IMG/VR virus record: IMGVR_UViG_3300025466_001309
Span: 1-64,000 of that record
Reading direction: 5' to 3' (one strand)
Origin: a virus
DNA length: 64,000 nt
The position numbers and the translations under genes are program-made. How positions within the stretch are numbered: position 1 is the stretch's first letter; each line of letters begins with the position of its first letter. A model generated the notes under the pieces. The model searched no databases and had not been told where the DNA came from. It saw only the letters and a list, made by a program, of their open reading frames with translations. Shown here piece by piece: positions 15,894 to 24,604 of this stretch.

Positions 15894-15922
15894 ATAATAC
15901 ACATTTATTTAGGTTAGGTCAA
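15894..15922 (-). promoter_or_regulatory. sigma70-type promoter for folE
   Basis: TTGACC (15917-15922), 17-base spacer and TATTAT (15894-15899) on the minus strand. The -35 box falls within the last codons of the upstream sugar dehydrogenase gene. Confidence 0.7.
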
Positions 15923-16774
15923 CCTTAATAGTGTGTTTTTTCTTACCGCGGCATTTAATACCGACATATCAATACTTTGTTGTTCTGCAATCTTTAGTAA
16001 TGCTGAAGTGTCTTTAGGAAAACACGCTCCACCAAAACCAAATGATCCATCTGGTCCTGGAACTAGCATGTGACTTGTGCCAAATCTTTTATCCATTTTT
16101 ACCATATCGGCAATGGTATCGTAGTCAAATCCCATCTTTATTGCAAGATTATATATTTCGTTCATAAAAATAACCTTGGTACTCATAAAACAATTGATGG
16201 TATATTTGGACAATGCGGCTTCACCTATACTACAATATTTTACATTGTTCCCTAAATTCTGTTGGCCTAGCCGAATGATGCGTTCTGCTTCATAAACATA
16301 GGCACGAACCTTGCCACCTATAATGGCAAAGGTACCATTAGCGTAATCTGAATTTGCTTTTGCGGCAGTTAAGAATTCTGGTGCATGAATAAGATTAGGA
16401 TATTGATCATTTAACTGCTCATAGACATCGGGAGGTGCAGTACACTTACTGATAATAACTCCAGTATAACCTATAGACTGTAAATTCTGTAATACACTTT
16501 CGAGGATACTTGTATCACAACTTCCATCATCTCCTTGTGGACTTGGAACACAGACAAATACTCCATCGCAGTCGGCTAGGTCTTGGTAGGTGTTTGTGTA
16601 GCCTTTGGCAGGATCTACAATTACAAGTTCATGATCAGAAAATGTCATAGATTCTTTTATAGCACCGCCGACGAATCCTAGACCGACGATTCCAATTTTA
16701 GGAAGATTTAATTTCATAGATTGACTAAAGATTATTTTGGCACCACCTAAGGTACCGGGCATAGGTAATTTCAT
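15914..16774 (-). CDS. short UDP-sugar 6-dehydrogenase family protein
   Basis: 286 residues from the ATG at 16774 (MKLPMPG; a GTG six bases earlier or an internal ATG at 16717 are alternatives). The NAD-binding IGIVGLGFVGGA, FVCVPSPQ, and the central dimerisation helix region are those of UDP-glucose/UDP-GlcNAc/GDP-mannose dehydrogenases, and the thioester cysteine lies in GFGGACFPKD (about C251). The usual C-terminal UDP-binding domain of about 100 residues is absent, so it may be a truncated or special-function enzyme. Preceded by a promoter containing a perfect palindrome. Confidence 0.85.
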   Translation of the reverse strand: MKLPMPGTLGGAKIIFSQSMKLNLPKIGIVGLGFVGGAIKESMTFSDHELVIVDPAKGYTNTYQDLADCDGVFVCVPSPQGDDGSCDTSILESVLQNLQSIGYTGVIISKCTAPPDVYEQLNDQYPNLIHAPEFLTAAKANSDYANGTFAIIGGKVRAYVYEAERIIRLGQQNLGNNVKYCSIGEAALSKYTINCFMSTKVIFMNEIYNLAIKMGFDYDTIADMVKMDKRFGTSHMLVPGPDGSFGFGGACFPKDTSALLKIAEQQSIDMSVLNAAVRKNTLLRLT

Positions 16775-16776
16775 AT

Positions 16777-16796
16777 ACACTATGATAACATAGTGT
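16777..16796. promoter_or_regulatory. palindrome over the -10 box, possible operator
   Basis: ACACTATG-ATAA-CATAGTGT, an exact 8-base inverted repeat with a 4-base spacer, covering the -10 box and start point of the sugar dehydrogenase promoter. A dimeric repressor or an mRNA leader hairpin are both possible. Confidence 0.5.
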
Positions 16797-16810
16797 TATT
16801 TAAAGGTCAA
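16782..16810 (-). promoter_or_regulatory. sigma70-type promoter for the sugar dehydrogenase
   Basis: TTGACC (16805-16810), 17-base spacer and TATCAT (16782-16787) on the minus strand; the -35 box overlaps the stop codon region of the metallopeptidase gene. Confidence 0.65.
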
Positions 16811-17523
16811 TGACAGATCCAGTCACGACTTTTGAAAGGTTTGCCATCTTCTGCTCTTGGCAAATATCTAATAACTTTCTTTTTTAATTTTCTTATTATT
16901 TCATGGTTGTGATCATGTTTAAACGCTTTGAGATACATTTTCCAACAACCGCCGCGAATTTGACTGCCCTTAAGATCTCGTCCCATGAATTTAATCGATT
17001 GATTCCAATCACCTCTAAATTTTTCCAATAGCTCACAGGCTATATTAAATCCATAGGCATCAATTTCATCGGTACACCCTAGATAACTTTGTTCTTCTCT
17101 GAGCTTGCTACTCGATGCCGAACTTGCATACTCTGGCAACTGTTTAAAATCTCTACGGCGATATTGACGCATATGTATGATCTCATGCAATAAAGTATCA
17201 GCAATAACCCCACAAATAGTGCGGAATTTTCTCAAACCCACTTTGATTTTTTTTACGTTTGGATTATAGACAAATGTTAATTCGATACATTTTTTATTGT
17301 CTTCGTCTTTGTCGCTGTAATACACTCCACCAACAAATACTATATGAGTTTTGACTTTTGGATCCCATTCTTGTACGGTAATCACCGGCCACAGTTTTCT
17401 AATATAACGAGTTAAAGTATCATGGAAAGTAGTTGGGGAGATAGGTTTATTGCAGATTGATGAAGACATTTCCATCAACATATTGATTATACTGTTTCGC
17501 TCTAAATTAGACCAATCAAACAT
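16807..17523 (-). CDS. SprT-like zinc metallopeptidase
   Basis: 238 residues. The segment ADTLLHEIIHMRQYR gives HExxH (H113, E114, H117), and a downstream EIDAYGFN supplies a plausible third ligand (E153 or D155), as in SprT/gluzincin-like proteases. The body between is beta-rich. No signal peptide, so it acts in the cytoplasm or virion. Upstream, near-palindromic TGTACAAATATTTATAATATTGTACA (about 17537-17562) may be a control site. Substrate unknown. Confidence 0.75.
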   Translation of the reverse strand: MFDWSNLERNSIINMLMEMSSSICNKPISPTTFHDTLTRYIRKLWPVITVQEWDPKVKTHIVFVGGVYYSDKDEDNKKCIELTFVYNPNVKKIKVGLRKFRTICGVIADTLLHEIIHMRQYRRRDFKQLPEYASSASSSKLREEQSYLGCTDEIDAYGFNIACELLEKFRGDWNQSIKFMGRDLKGSQIRGGCWKMYLKAFKHDHNHEIIRKLKKKVIRYLPRAEDGKPFKSRDWICH

Positions 17524-17620
17524 ATAAACCCTTTATGTACAAATATTTATAATATTGTACATTACAGTTTGATTAACTCAACTTTTACGGTGTATTTGTC
17601 CAATTAACTACGCACTTAAC

Positions 17621-18643
17621 TCATTTTCTATAAAAATCATGTGCTTCTAACTTTCGAAACCATCGATCGAATTGTGGATGAACTATGGTATCGTCACAAT
17701 TGGAAAATGCCCAACTTCTGCAACTCAGCGGATCGATGTTATCAATATTTTCTATGGCACGGACTACATCTTGGAATTCTCTACAACGAAATCCTGTTAT
17801 ACCTTCTTGTACAGTTTCAGTAAACCCGCCCCAATCTGTTGTAATTGCCGGAGTGCCACTCATTAGGCCTTCCACAACCATATTGCCAAATGGTTCAACA
17901 TAATAGGTTAATCCCATAATAGCTCGGGCTCGACTCATTAGTTGACGCCTCTGTTCCGCATTTTGTATACCTAACACTTCTACGTGTTTGGGAGTAGTGG
18001 TATATCCTAGGTCCTTTAAGGATCCTGATCCTGCAATAATCAATCGAGATCCTGTAGCTTCTGTGGCCTGTATGGCTAGATCTATTCCTTTGGTTGAAAT
18101 AATTCTACCGAAACAAAGAAAGTAATCATCTTTGTTTTGATTAAAATCAAATTCTGTACTGTCGATGGCATTATAAATTACTGTATCAAACCAACTAGGC
18201 GTCATTAACATACCTCGAGTTCCGTAGTACATATGCATCTGTGCATAACTAACAAACGCTCGATATGGAGCAAATACAGCAGTAGAATCATACCCTATGC
18301 TTGGCTCGACTGCTCTTAGATCAGGATTAAGATCACATGCACCTCGATTTTCTATGCCATGAAAACATACTATCATATCGCCGGAAGATTTTCTTCTATG
18401 AATTGCTTGTCCAGCTGTTAGATTATAGCTTGATACATTTAAGTCTTTATCATCGGTTATTACATCTAAACATTGGATAGTTTCGCAAGGTACATCTGCA
18501 CCTACTACACTGTAATGCACACAGTCCCAACCGTATGAGGTCATGTATTTTATAAATTTAACTGCGGCAACACTAAAAGGATCTGATCTGTTATTAAGGT
18601 TAACCGGACCATAAGGGTTAGATAAAATATGTAATGTAGTCAT
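17621..18643 (-). CDS. GT4-type glycosyltransferase
   Basis: 340 residues with the GT-B fold of retaining GT4 enzymes: a Gly/Asn-rich N-terminal loop, FLCFGRIISTKGIDLAIQA (about 178-196) and the C-terminal EPFGNMVVEGLMSGTPAITTDWGGFTE with the nucleotide-binding E-x7-E. It should transfer a sugar from a nucleotide donor in the cytoplasm. It stands alone between a terminator and the metallopeptidase gene and converges on nothing. Confidence 0.85.
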   Translation of the reverse strand: MTTLHILSNPYGPVNLNNRSDPFSVAAVKFIKYMTSYGWDCVHYSVVGADVPCETIQCLDVITDDKDLNVSSYNLTAGQAIHRRKSSGDMIVCFHGIENRGACDLNPDLRAVEPSIGYDSTAVFAPYRAFVSYAQMHMYYGTRGMLMTPSWFDTVIYNAIDSTEFDFNQNKDDYFLCFGRIISTKGIDLAIQATEATGSRLIIAGSGSLKDLGYTTTPKHVEVLGIQNAEQRRQLMSRARAIMGLTYYVEPFGNMVVEGLMSGTPAITTDWGGFTETVQEGITGFRCREFQDVVRAIENIDNIDPLSCRSWAFSNCDDTIVHPQFDRWFRKLEAHDFYRK

Positions 18644-18660
18644 AATAATAATTAGTCAAA

Positions 18661-18686
18661 AAAATAGGACCCGTAGGTCCTATTTT
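18661..18686 (-). terminator. hairpin terminator
   Basis: Perfect 11-base stem (AAAATAGGACC / GGTCCTATTTT) with CGTA loop; on the minus strand it is followed by a run of seven T, so it ends the transcript of the metallophosphoesterase gene. The symmetric flanks could also serve the plus strand. Confidence 0.85.
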
Positions 18687-19287
18687 ACATTGTAGGTCCG
18701 TTACCGTTCCTAAATCCTACCTGTCCTCCTTGCTCTTTGATTTTTTTCAAAACATCCTCAAAAAGGATAGGTGCAAAGTCAGTTTGTTCAACTGATACAT
18801 TATAATAACGAGGATCAATCTCATCGCTGTATAAGATTTCACCAGTTCGAGCATCAACACCTCTCGCCTTCATAACACGATTGGCATGCAAATGCCCATG
18901 TATTGAGCAGCCAAACCTACCAAGGCTTGCTTCATGAACAGGAATATGACTTAAAATAAGTCCATTCATCACATGGTAGGCCCGTAATTCTCTAAAGTAT
19001 TGACGATAGTCCTCGTCCTTAAAGATATCGTGATTACCACGAATCAAAACTTTGTCGCCGTTTAATCTCGACATAATACTTAACGCTCGACGATTGATGA
19101 CAACATCTCCCAAGTGGTAGATTTTGTCAGTGGGCTTTACCCGTTCGTTCCACGCCTTAACCATTGCTTCGTCCATTTCCTCGGCTGAGTCCCATGGACG
19201 TAATTTTGTAACACCATCGTTACGTGTGAAACGACATACACCTGTGTGACCGAAGTGTGTGTCTGATACTAAAAATACACTAGGCAT
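18685..19287 (-). CDS. calcineurin-like metallophosphoesterase
   Basis: 200 residues from the ATG at 19287, chosen because GGAGA precedes it. The five metal-binding blocks are visible: SDTHFGH, LGDV, RGNHD, SHIPVH and HGHLH. The size and motif set match small phage phosphoesterases. It overlaps the kinase gene by eight bases; a kinase and phosphatase pair of this type would suit RNA or nucleotide end processing, as T4 Pnkp does with fused domains, but this is inference. Confidence 0.88.
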   Translation of the reverse strand: MPSVFLVSDTHFGHTGVCRFTRNDGVTKLRPWDSAEEMDEAMVKAWNERVKPTDKIYHLGDVVINRRALSIMSRLNGDKVLIRGNHDIFKDEDYRQYFRELRAYHVMNGLILSHIPVHEASLGRFGCSIHGHLHANRVMKARGVDARTGEILYSDEIDPRYYNVSVEQTDFAPILFEDVLKKIKEQGGQVGFRNGNGPTM

Positions 19288-19741
19288 ACCATATCTCCTT
19301 AAAGCCTTCTTCCTCAGTGGGCACTTCAAAATTCTTAATCATGTCATGCAGAACATCTACAGGAATCAGTTTTCCCGGACGACTTAATAATCTACGAGGC
19401 AAATCATCTACATCCGGGCATCGAAATACCACAGCAATATGTTCATAATTAGGAAGCATATTAAACTTTTTTGCACGACTAGCAATTGTAGTACTAGTTT
19501 GATCCCAAATAATGTCCTTGTCCTGAGTTCGAGCATCAACAACCTGGGCTGACATTATGTTTACAGCTTTAGGCATATAATCCTCAAACACTTCTGAATA
19601 AGTTTTACCCTGGCGTTCAGCTTCTAACTCTACCCAAATGTCTGTAGATATATAGGCACATTCTTTGGCCCAGTCTTGATTATTGACCCAAGTAGTTTTA
19701 CCTGCTCCAGGTATTCCAATTAACTGATAACAACGTGCCAT
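19280..19741 (-). CDS. P-loop polynucleotide kinase-like protein
   Basis: 153 residues beginning with a Walker A (GIPGAGKTTW, about 9-18), followed by STDIW and a lid region RRLLSRPGK. The pattern (YQLIGIPGAGKTTWVNN...ISTD) resembles the 5-kinase domain of T4 polynucleotide kinase and related small-molecule kinases. Substrate could be RNA ends, nucleotides or sugars. Confidence 0.75.
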   Translation of the reverse strand: MARCYQLIGIPGAGKTTWVNNQDWAKECAYISTDIWVELEAERQGKTYSEVFEDYMPKAVNIMSAQVVDARTQDKDIIWDQTSTTIASRAKKFNMLPNYEHIAVVFRCPDVDDLPRRLLSRPGKLIPVDVLHDMIKNFEVPTEEEGFKEIWYA

Positions 19742-19744
19742 TTT

Positions 19745-20512
19745 TTAATACCTTACAAAACGGCCATCGGCGCCGTGAAAACCATAAACAAGCCAATCTG
19801 TTTCTACAATATTATCTTTTAATGATCTAGTGTAGAAGTAAATTAACGTCTCCATATCATAGTGTAACATCTTTGGATCCAAAAGTAAATCAACAATTTT
19901 ACCAATTATATCCAATATGTTGTTTAATTGCTGACTTCCAAATCCAAATAATACAGTACTGTATTGATAAAGTTTATTATTACCTTGTTGTATTCTTAGA
20001 TCGACCATTTGATAGTTCCACTGATCACTCCAGTCATAACACATCGGTTTTTTAAAAAATATATTGTCAGTATTTTGGTTATTAATATAATCTATACTAA
20101 AACTACTGTCTAAAAAGTATCGACCACTAAACTTAAAAATAAAGTCGTGTAACATTAATTCTGGTTGATACTTTCTGATAAAGTTTTTAAGAACGGTACA
20201 CTCACAGAATGTTTTATTTGGATGTTTTCTTACTATATCAAATATTTCAGGAAACTCTTTTTTGATGCTTATAAATTTTAAATTTGATTGATATGTAAGT
20301 AATGATGCATATTCATTATAGTTTTCGCTAGCATCAACTAGATAAATTGTAACATCATCTTTGCCTAAGGCAAGATCAATTGATGCAATAGAACCCAGCG
20401 TTTGTCTCCATCGTTCATTACTACTAAAAGCTGTTCTTTTTATACTATATGTTAATGGATAATTATTATCAACTTCTATGCAACTAGTTATAATAACTGC
20501 TTTTTTAACCAT
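19745..20512 (-). CDS. glycosyltransferase-like protein, 255 aa
   Basis: Starts VKKAVIITSCIEVDN with an alternating alpha/beta N-terminus, YLVDASEN, and a FKFSGRYFLDSS segment in mid-protein. This order (a Rossmann-like start and a short acidic site) resembles putative capsular or WavE-like transferases. No strong DxD. Overlaps the GT25-like gene by eight bases. Confidence 0.55.
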   Translation of the reverse strand: MVKKAVIITSCIEVDNNYPLTYSIKRTAFSSNERWRQTLGSIASIDLALGKDDVTIYLVDASENYNEYASLLTYQSNLKFISIKKEFPEIFDIVRKHPNKTFCECTVLKNFIRKYQPELMLHDFIFKFSGRYFLDSSFSIDYINNQNTDNIFFKKPMCYDWSDQWNYQMVDLRIQQGNNKLYQYSTVLFGFGSQQLNNILDIIGKIVDLLLDPKMLHYDMETLIYFYTRSLKDNIVETDWLVYGFHGADGRFVRY

Positions 20513-21245
20513 GTTTGATATTTTGTATGCTTAGAGTTGATCCTTGCGTTCTCCAAAGATCTAAAACATATCTATGAGACATTCGATGTTCAAGGTCGTT
20601 TCCTTTCTCATAGTAAGTTGTAGCAAATTTTTCGTGCTCGACCAACATAGGAAAATTATAGACTATACCATTATAATTTGAAAATAATATATTTTCAACA
20701 AGTGGTTGTAGATCACCTATTTCTAATTTATACCCATTAGCACCTATTACTACGTTATCTAATATTTTTTTCACATAAGATCTACGCATTAACCCATGTG
20801 CTCCCCACCACCACCAGGCCCGTGGCTCTACTTTTAATTGTATAGTCTCTCCCTTGAATGGACTTTCTATACGCATCAATTGAACACACTCCCAATCAGC
20901 AGGCAAATTATCCATAAACTCTGACCACGTAAAGTTCCAATAGGGTATACTTTCAAGGCTAATATCGTCCTCGCAGAATATTGCATAGGGTTCATTGCAG
21001 GAGTTGTACCAATTTCTCAACATGTTTATATGAGATACAATGGTTCCAGTTTGGGCTTCAACACTATATGCATATATTCCAGAGATCTCAAAGTTATCTT
21101 TAATATCAACAAAGCGATCTGTAATATAAAAATTAGCTCTATTGATTCCATAGACCAAACACTGTGCTTCTATAAATGCTCTACGATCGTAGCTTTCTCG
21201 TAGACTTGTGCAGTTAATTGATGGGAAGTTATGTGTTTTATTCAT
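20505..21245 (-). CDS. GT25-like glycosyltransferase (copy A)
   Basis: 246 residues matching the LPS/collagen galactosyltransferase pattern: INCTSLRESYDRRAF at the start, THIVSHINMLRNWY, and the metal site FCEDDISLE (about 91-99). It is paralogous to the plus-strand gene at 26665-27444 (same DRR, FCxDDIS and WNFTWxEFxDNLPxDW blocks). Likely adds a hexose in glycan assembly, in the cytoplasm. Confidence 0.8.
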   Translation of the reverse strand: MNKTHNFPSINCTSLRESYDRRAFIEAQCLVYGINRANFYITDRFVDIKDNFEISGIYAYSVEAQTGTIVSHINMLRNWYNSCNEPYAIFCEDDISLESIPYWNFTWSEFMDNLPADWECVQLMRIESPFKGETIQLKVEPRAWWWWGAHGLMRRSYVKKILDNVVIGANGYKLEIGDLQPLVENILFSNYNGIVYNFPMLVEHEKFATTYYEKGNDLEHRMSHRYVLDLWRTQGSTLSIQNIKHG

Positions 21246-21257
21246 GAATAATAATTA

Positions 21258-21331
21258 TGGAGCGGGTAGCGAGAATCGAACTCGCAACCGAACCTTGGCA
21301 AGGTCCTGAGATACCATTTCACCATACCCGC
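21258..21331 (-). tRNA. tRNA-Gly(GCC)
   Basis: Acceptor GCGGGTA/TACCCGC, T-arm GCGAG-TTCGATT-CTCGC, anticodon loop TTGCCAA. Discriminator T followed by encoded CCA. One U-U mismatch in the D-stem. Confidence 0.9.
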
Positions 21332-21345
21332 GATATTTTATTTAA

Positions 21346-22185
21346 CTATAAAAGATTGGTGATCTTATTTTTTAGGTTGTTTGAATATCTTATCCACCAA
21401 GTATAAGCAAGTACTCGCTGTATATCGAGTGATCGCATATTAGACATCAGGTGCTTAATTGTTCCAGGTGCATCATTCCAAGTTTCTACCTCTATTAAGG
21501 GATGGTCCTCACCATAAAGGTTAGCCCAATAATCACTTTTTTCTACAATAGGTAATGCCCCCATCTGTAGAGCTTCTGTAACCCGAAAACTATCTATATT
21601 ATAATTTCCTGTAGGACATGGAACAAATAAACTGTTATTGTAAAATTCAGCCATCTGTGCAGGAGTTAGCGCATGTTTATTAGGTCCTCCCCAATCTTCC
21701 CAGGGATGTCGAAACCAGTGCATTCCATTAGGAACATTAATCATAGAGTTTACCATGTCTACTCTTTTAGGACTAGCAATTGTCCCACTAAAACTCCACG
21801 TGTATTCTCGATCCCATGTAGATTTGATAGGAAGTGTGCTTGGAAAAGTCATTGACCATCCTAATGGAAAAAATACAACATTATTAGCATTGATATTTCT
21901 GTAGTAATTTTTTAAAACTACCTTGGCAAATTTATAATGATCTGTTGGATCTTTCTCCCATTCGTCACTAAGGTGTATGAGTCCAAAGTTTATATTTTGT
22001 TGAACCATCTTTTCTATATAGGGTACAATATTTACATGATGGTTATAAATTATATAACTGTTATCGATACATTGTTCTTGATTAGGATCGATAAGAGTAT
22101 TATGCGGAGTTTTTGAAAATATATATTCTATCCACTCAGGCTCCCAACATGAAGGATAATCCGTCTGCCAAATAAGTGTTATCAT
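21346..22185 (-). CDS. exostosin-like glycosyltransferase
   Basis: 279 residues. The C-terminal half holds the block FVPCPTGNYNIDSFRVTEALQMGALPIV (about 188-216), which is the exostosin/GT47-type donor-binding region, and an N-terminal WSFSGTIASPKRVDMV, as in bacterial exostosin-family polysaccharide enzymes. It lies between tRNA genes on the same strand. Substrate sugars unknown. Confidence 0.7.
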   Translation of the reverse strand: MITLIWQTDYPSCWEPEWIEYIFSKTPHNTLIDPNQEQCIDNSYIIYNHHVNIVPYIEKMVQQNINFGLIHLSDEWEKDPTDHYKFAKVVLKNYYRNINANNVVFFPLGWSMTFPSTLPIKSTWDREYTWSFSGTIASPKRVDMVNSMINVPNGMHWFRHPWEDWGGPNKHALTPAQMAEFYNNSLFVPCPTGNYNIDSFRVTEALQMGALPIVEKSDYWANLYGEDHPLIEVETWNDAPGTIKHLMSNMRSLDIQRVLAYTWWIRYSNNLKNKITNLL

Positions 22186-22222
22186 ATCTATTCCTTGTAT
22201 ATTATTATCAGACTATTTAATG

Positions 22223-22298
22223 TGGAGTAGGTGACAGGAATCGAACCTGCATAACACTGGTTTGCAATCAGTCCCCTAGCCTTTCGGGACACACCTAC
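22223..22298 (-). tRNA. tRNA-Cys(GCA)
   Basis: Acceptor GTAGGTG/CACCTAC, T-arm GCAGG-TTCGATT-CCTGT, anticodon GCA within loop TTGCAAA, encoded CCA. Confidence 0.85.
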
Positions 22299-22304
22299 AT
22301 TGTT

Positions 22305-22378
22305 TGGCGGGCCATGAAGGAATCGAACCTCCGCTAATGGTGTTGGAGACCATCGCACTACCATTATACTAATGGCCC
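22305..22378 (-). tRNA. tRNA-Trp(CCA)
   Basis: Acceptor GGGCCAT/ATGGCCC, anticodon arm ATGGT-CTCCAAC-ACCAT, discriminator G and encoded CCA. Confidence 0.9.
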
Positions 22379-22384
22379 TAAAAC

Positions 22385-22458
22385 TGGTACCTCGTGACAG
22401 AATCGAACTGCCGTAACCGCCGTGTAAAGACGGAGTTCTACCATTAAACTAACGAGGC
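22385..22458 (-). tRNA. tRNA-Val(TAC)
   Basis: Acceptor GCCTCGT/ACGAGGT, anticodon loop TTTACAC giving UAC, T-arm GGCAG-TTCGATT-CTGTC, CCA encoded. Its 5' 15 bases overlap the 3' end of the glf gene (22444-22458). Confidence 0.88.
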
Positions 22459-23448
22459 TTTTATAAAATATTCAACAGTGGCCATTGCTGACGAAATTGC
22501 TTGATGCATGTCTAGATAAACATAGTTTCCGCACCTACCAATAAACGTAACTCGGTCATTGACTATTGATTGATATTTTTTATGTAACTCTTTGTTGGCC
22601 TGTGTTAGCACAGGATAATATTTTTCATTATTTACTTCATAGGGATCACAGGGTTCTTCTACAGTGATCGATGTCCAATAAGGGTTGATCCCATGTTCTG
22701 CTATATTCTTCCATTCAGTAGATCTAGTGTAAGGACTGTTATTAGTAAAATTAACAGTAGGTGATGGCTGTACTTTGGGTATTGGCAAACTATAGTGATG
22801 AAACTTTATCGAACGATATGGAAGAGGACCATAACACTGATCATAATAGTCATCTATGGCCATACTGTTGAATACATGGTCAAACTCTGCCTCCATGATT
22901 TTATCAAATGGTGTTTCTAATTGTACCTGTATTCTAGGCGAATCAAATATATTAGCAAACATTGCTTCGTAACCGTGTGTGGGAATAACTTGATAGTCAT
23001 CTCTAAAACATCGGTCCTCACGATCTCTATTGATTTTTACTCTGTTTAGAACTTCTGGATCTAACTGATCAAAGTATTCTCCCCACATCTTTGTAGAATA
23101 AGGTTTGATAAATGTTTCAATGTACTTGGATTCTGGTACACGATCTAGTGTGTTCAAATTAGCAGGCCAGGGCACATAAGACCCATCAGACAACAGTGCT
23201 AAAATATGATGTTCAAAAGGAGTCCACCGTGTGAATTTACTCAACCAATCATAGACTTTTTTATTGCTGGTATGAAACAGATGAGGACCATATTTGTGTA
23301 TCCTTATACCGTGTTCATTGAGATAGTCATAGGCATTACCACCTATGTGATTTCTTTGGTCTATAACAATAATGTCATGTCCCCGGTCGGCCAACATTCG
23401 TGCTACAGTTGCACCGGCAAATCCTGCACCTACTACCAAATACTTCAT
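22444..23448 (-). CDS. glf: UDP-galactopyranose mutase
   Basis: 334 residues. FAD-binding VVGAGFAGATVARML (about 5-19), IDQRNHIGGNAYD (about 29-41), IHKYGPHLFHT and the late GRCGNYVYLDMHQAI block are the Glf hallmarks. It interconverts UDP-galactopyranose and UDP-galactofuranose, the donor of galactofuranose for surface glycans. The start overlaps the following transferase gene by ATGA. The coding end runs into the tRNA-Val gene so the final five codons are tRNA sequence. Confidence 0.93.
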   Translation of the reverse strand: MKYLVVGAGFAGATVARMLADRGHDIIVIDQRNHIGGNAYDYLNEHGIRIHKYGPHLFHTSNKKVYDWLSKFTRWTPFEHHILALLSDGSYVPWPANLNTLDRVPESKYIETFIKPYSTKMWGEYFDQLDPEVLNRVKINRDREDRCFRDDYQVIPTHGYEAMFANIFDSPRIQVQLETPFDKIMEAEFDHVFNSMAIDDYYDQCYGPLPYRSIKFHHYSLPIPKVQPSPTVNFTNNSPYTRSTEWKNIAEHGINPYWTSITVEEPCDPYEVNNEKYYPVLTQANKELHKKYQSIVNDRVTFIGRCGNYVYLDMHQAISSAMATVEYFIKASLV

Positions 23449-24239
23449 ACTCGGTTATCTTCCCATAGTTGTTCCCAGTCTGTGACAAAGAAACTGATAT
23501 CTTTTTTGCTGCCTAGATGTATCGCATGAGTACCAATCGGCATCATCATAGCAACATCAGGACTTGTCCAAACACTGGATAGACTACTACCTTCCCATGC
23601 ACCCTCGACAGTACCTATATTCATCAATCGATTAAAATCTTTTTTGTACTGATTTAAAAGGTTTGTGGTTATCATAAATGACTCATGCGTAAACCAAGTA
23701 GTACGATAATAACGATCTGGTCCCGGAATAACAATACACGGCTTAACATATGTAGAATTAAACGGATTATCTTTGTGCGGATACAACTGATTAAAGTCCT
23801 GCGGAAATATTCCTATACTGATACTAGGATCGAGTTCACTGAAAGATTTCCAGGCTTTGATCATTTTTGATATAGCATCAGGATAATGCAGGTAATCATC
23901 CTCAACGGTATAAACTAATTCATCCTGTGGTAGCGCATACATATATTTGTAAGCAACACCCACTGAATACCTAGACCGTTGTTTAGGATTAAGATGCTCT
24001 TGATCTCTTGCAGGTAAAAAATCAAATGTAGTCCCCGCAGGTGCAATAGTCTGTATTTTATCTACAGTTTCTTGACTAGAATTATCATCTACAATATGTA
24101 ACTGAAACTCTTGTCCACTAAGTTCTAATGAGTTAGACAATGACTTTAAACACCGCCATACACACTGATTTTTAGGTACTATACGATCACTTTGCAGACT
24201 TGCACGATCGCAGGTACGTAGGACAACATTGAGTTTCAT
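23445..24239 (-). CDS. GT2-like glycosyltransferase (copy A)
   Basis: 264 residues: LNVVLRTCDRASLQ at the start, LHIVDDNSSQET (about 47-58, first Asp pair) and YTVEDDYLHYPDA (about 110-122, metal-binding acidic site). Ends TSPDVAMMMPIGTHAIHLG. The same blocks recur in the plus-strand gene at 31917-32702, so the two are paralogs. Positioned with Glf, it may use UDP-galactofuranose, but this is inference. Confidence 0.8.
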   Translation of the reverse strand: MKLNVVLRTCDRASLQSDRIVPKNQCVWRCLKSLSNSLELSGQEFQLHIVDDNSSQETVDKIQTIAPAGTTFDFLPARDQEHLNPKQRSRYSVGVAYKYMYALPQDELVYTVEDDYLHYPDAISKMIKAWKSFSELDPSISIGIFPQDFNQLYPHKDNPFNSTYVKPCIVIPGPDRYYRTTWFTHESFMITTNLLNQYKKDFNRLMNIGTVEGAWEGSSLSSVWTSPDVAMMMPIGTHAIHLGSKKDISFFVTDWEQLWEDNRV

Positions 24240-24253
24240 TTTTTTTATTATAT

Positions 24254-24328
24254 TGGATGCAGAGGGTGGAATCGCACCACCGATCTTCAGGTTATGAGCC
24301 TAACGAGATACTACTTCTCCACTCTGCG
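24254..24328 (-). tRNA. initiator-type tRNA-fMet(CAT)
   Basis: Loop CTCATAA gives anticodon CAU. The 5' end CGCAGAG pairs with CTCTGCA so position 1-72 is C-A, the mismatch that marks bacterial initiator tRNA, and the TGGAGAAG...CTCGT region follows E. coli tRNA-fMet. T-loop is TGCGATT (G at 55). The anticodon stem has two, not three, G-C pairs next to the loop. Encoded CCA. Confidence 0.85.
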
Positions 24329-24334
24329 ATAAAT

Positions 24335-24604
24335 TTACGCTGTACGCTTGACTAAGTGATAGCCAAATTGTGTTTGTACTGGGCCAACCACTGTACCAAC
24401 ATCGGAACCAAATGCCGCATCTTCAAAAGGCTTGACCATCATGCCACGACCAAATGGTCCAAGGTCTCCACCATTCTGGCCACTAGGGCACTTGCTGTGT
24501 GTTTTTGCCAGGGCACCAAAATCAGCACCCGCTGTGATCTGTTCTTGCAGATTTACTGCTTCTGCCAATGTTGGCACTAAAATATGACTTGCTCTTACTT
24601 GCAT
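24335..24604 (-). CDS. parvulin-type peptidyl-prolyl isomerase
   Basis: 89 residues, i.e. one complete PpiC/parvulin domain with no membrane or signal segment: VRASHILVPTLAEA, AKTHSKCPSGQNGGDLG, FGRGMMVKPFEDAAF and QTQFGYHLVKR. It catalyses proline cis-trans isomerisation and may help virion or host protein folding in the cytoplasm. It is close to the single-domain E. coli PpiC in length. Confidence 0.92.
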   Translation of the reverse strand: MQVRASHILVPTLAEAVNLQEQITAGADFGALAKTHSKCPSGQNGGDLGPFGRGMMVKPFEDAAFGSDVGTVVGPVQTQFGYHLVKRTA

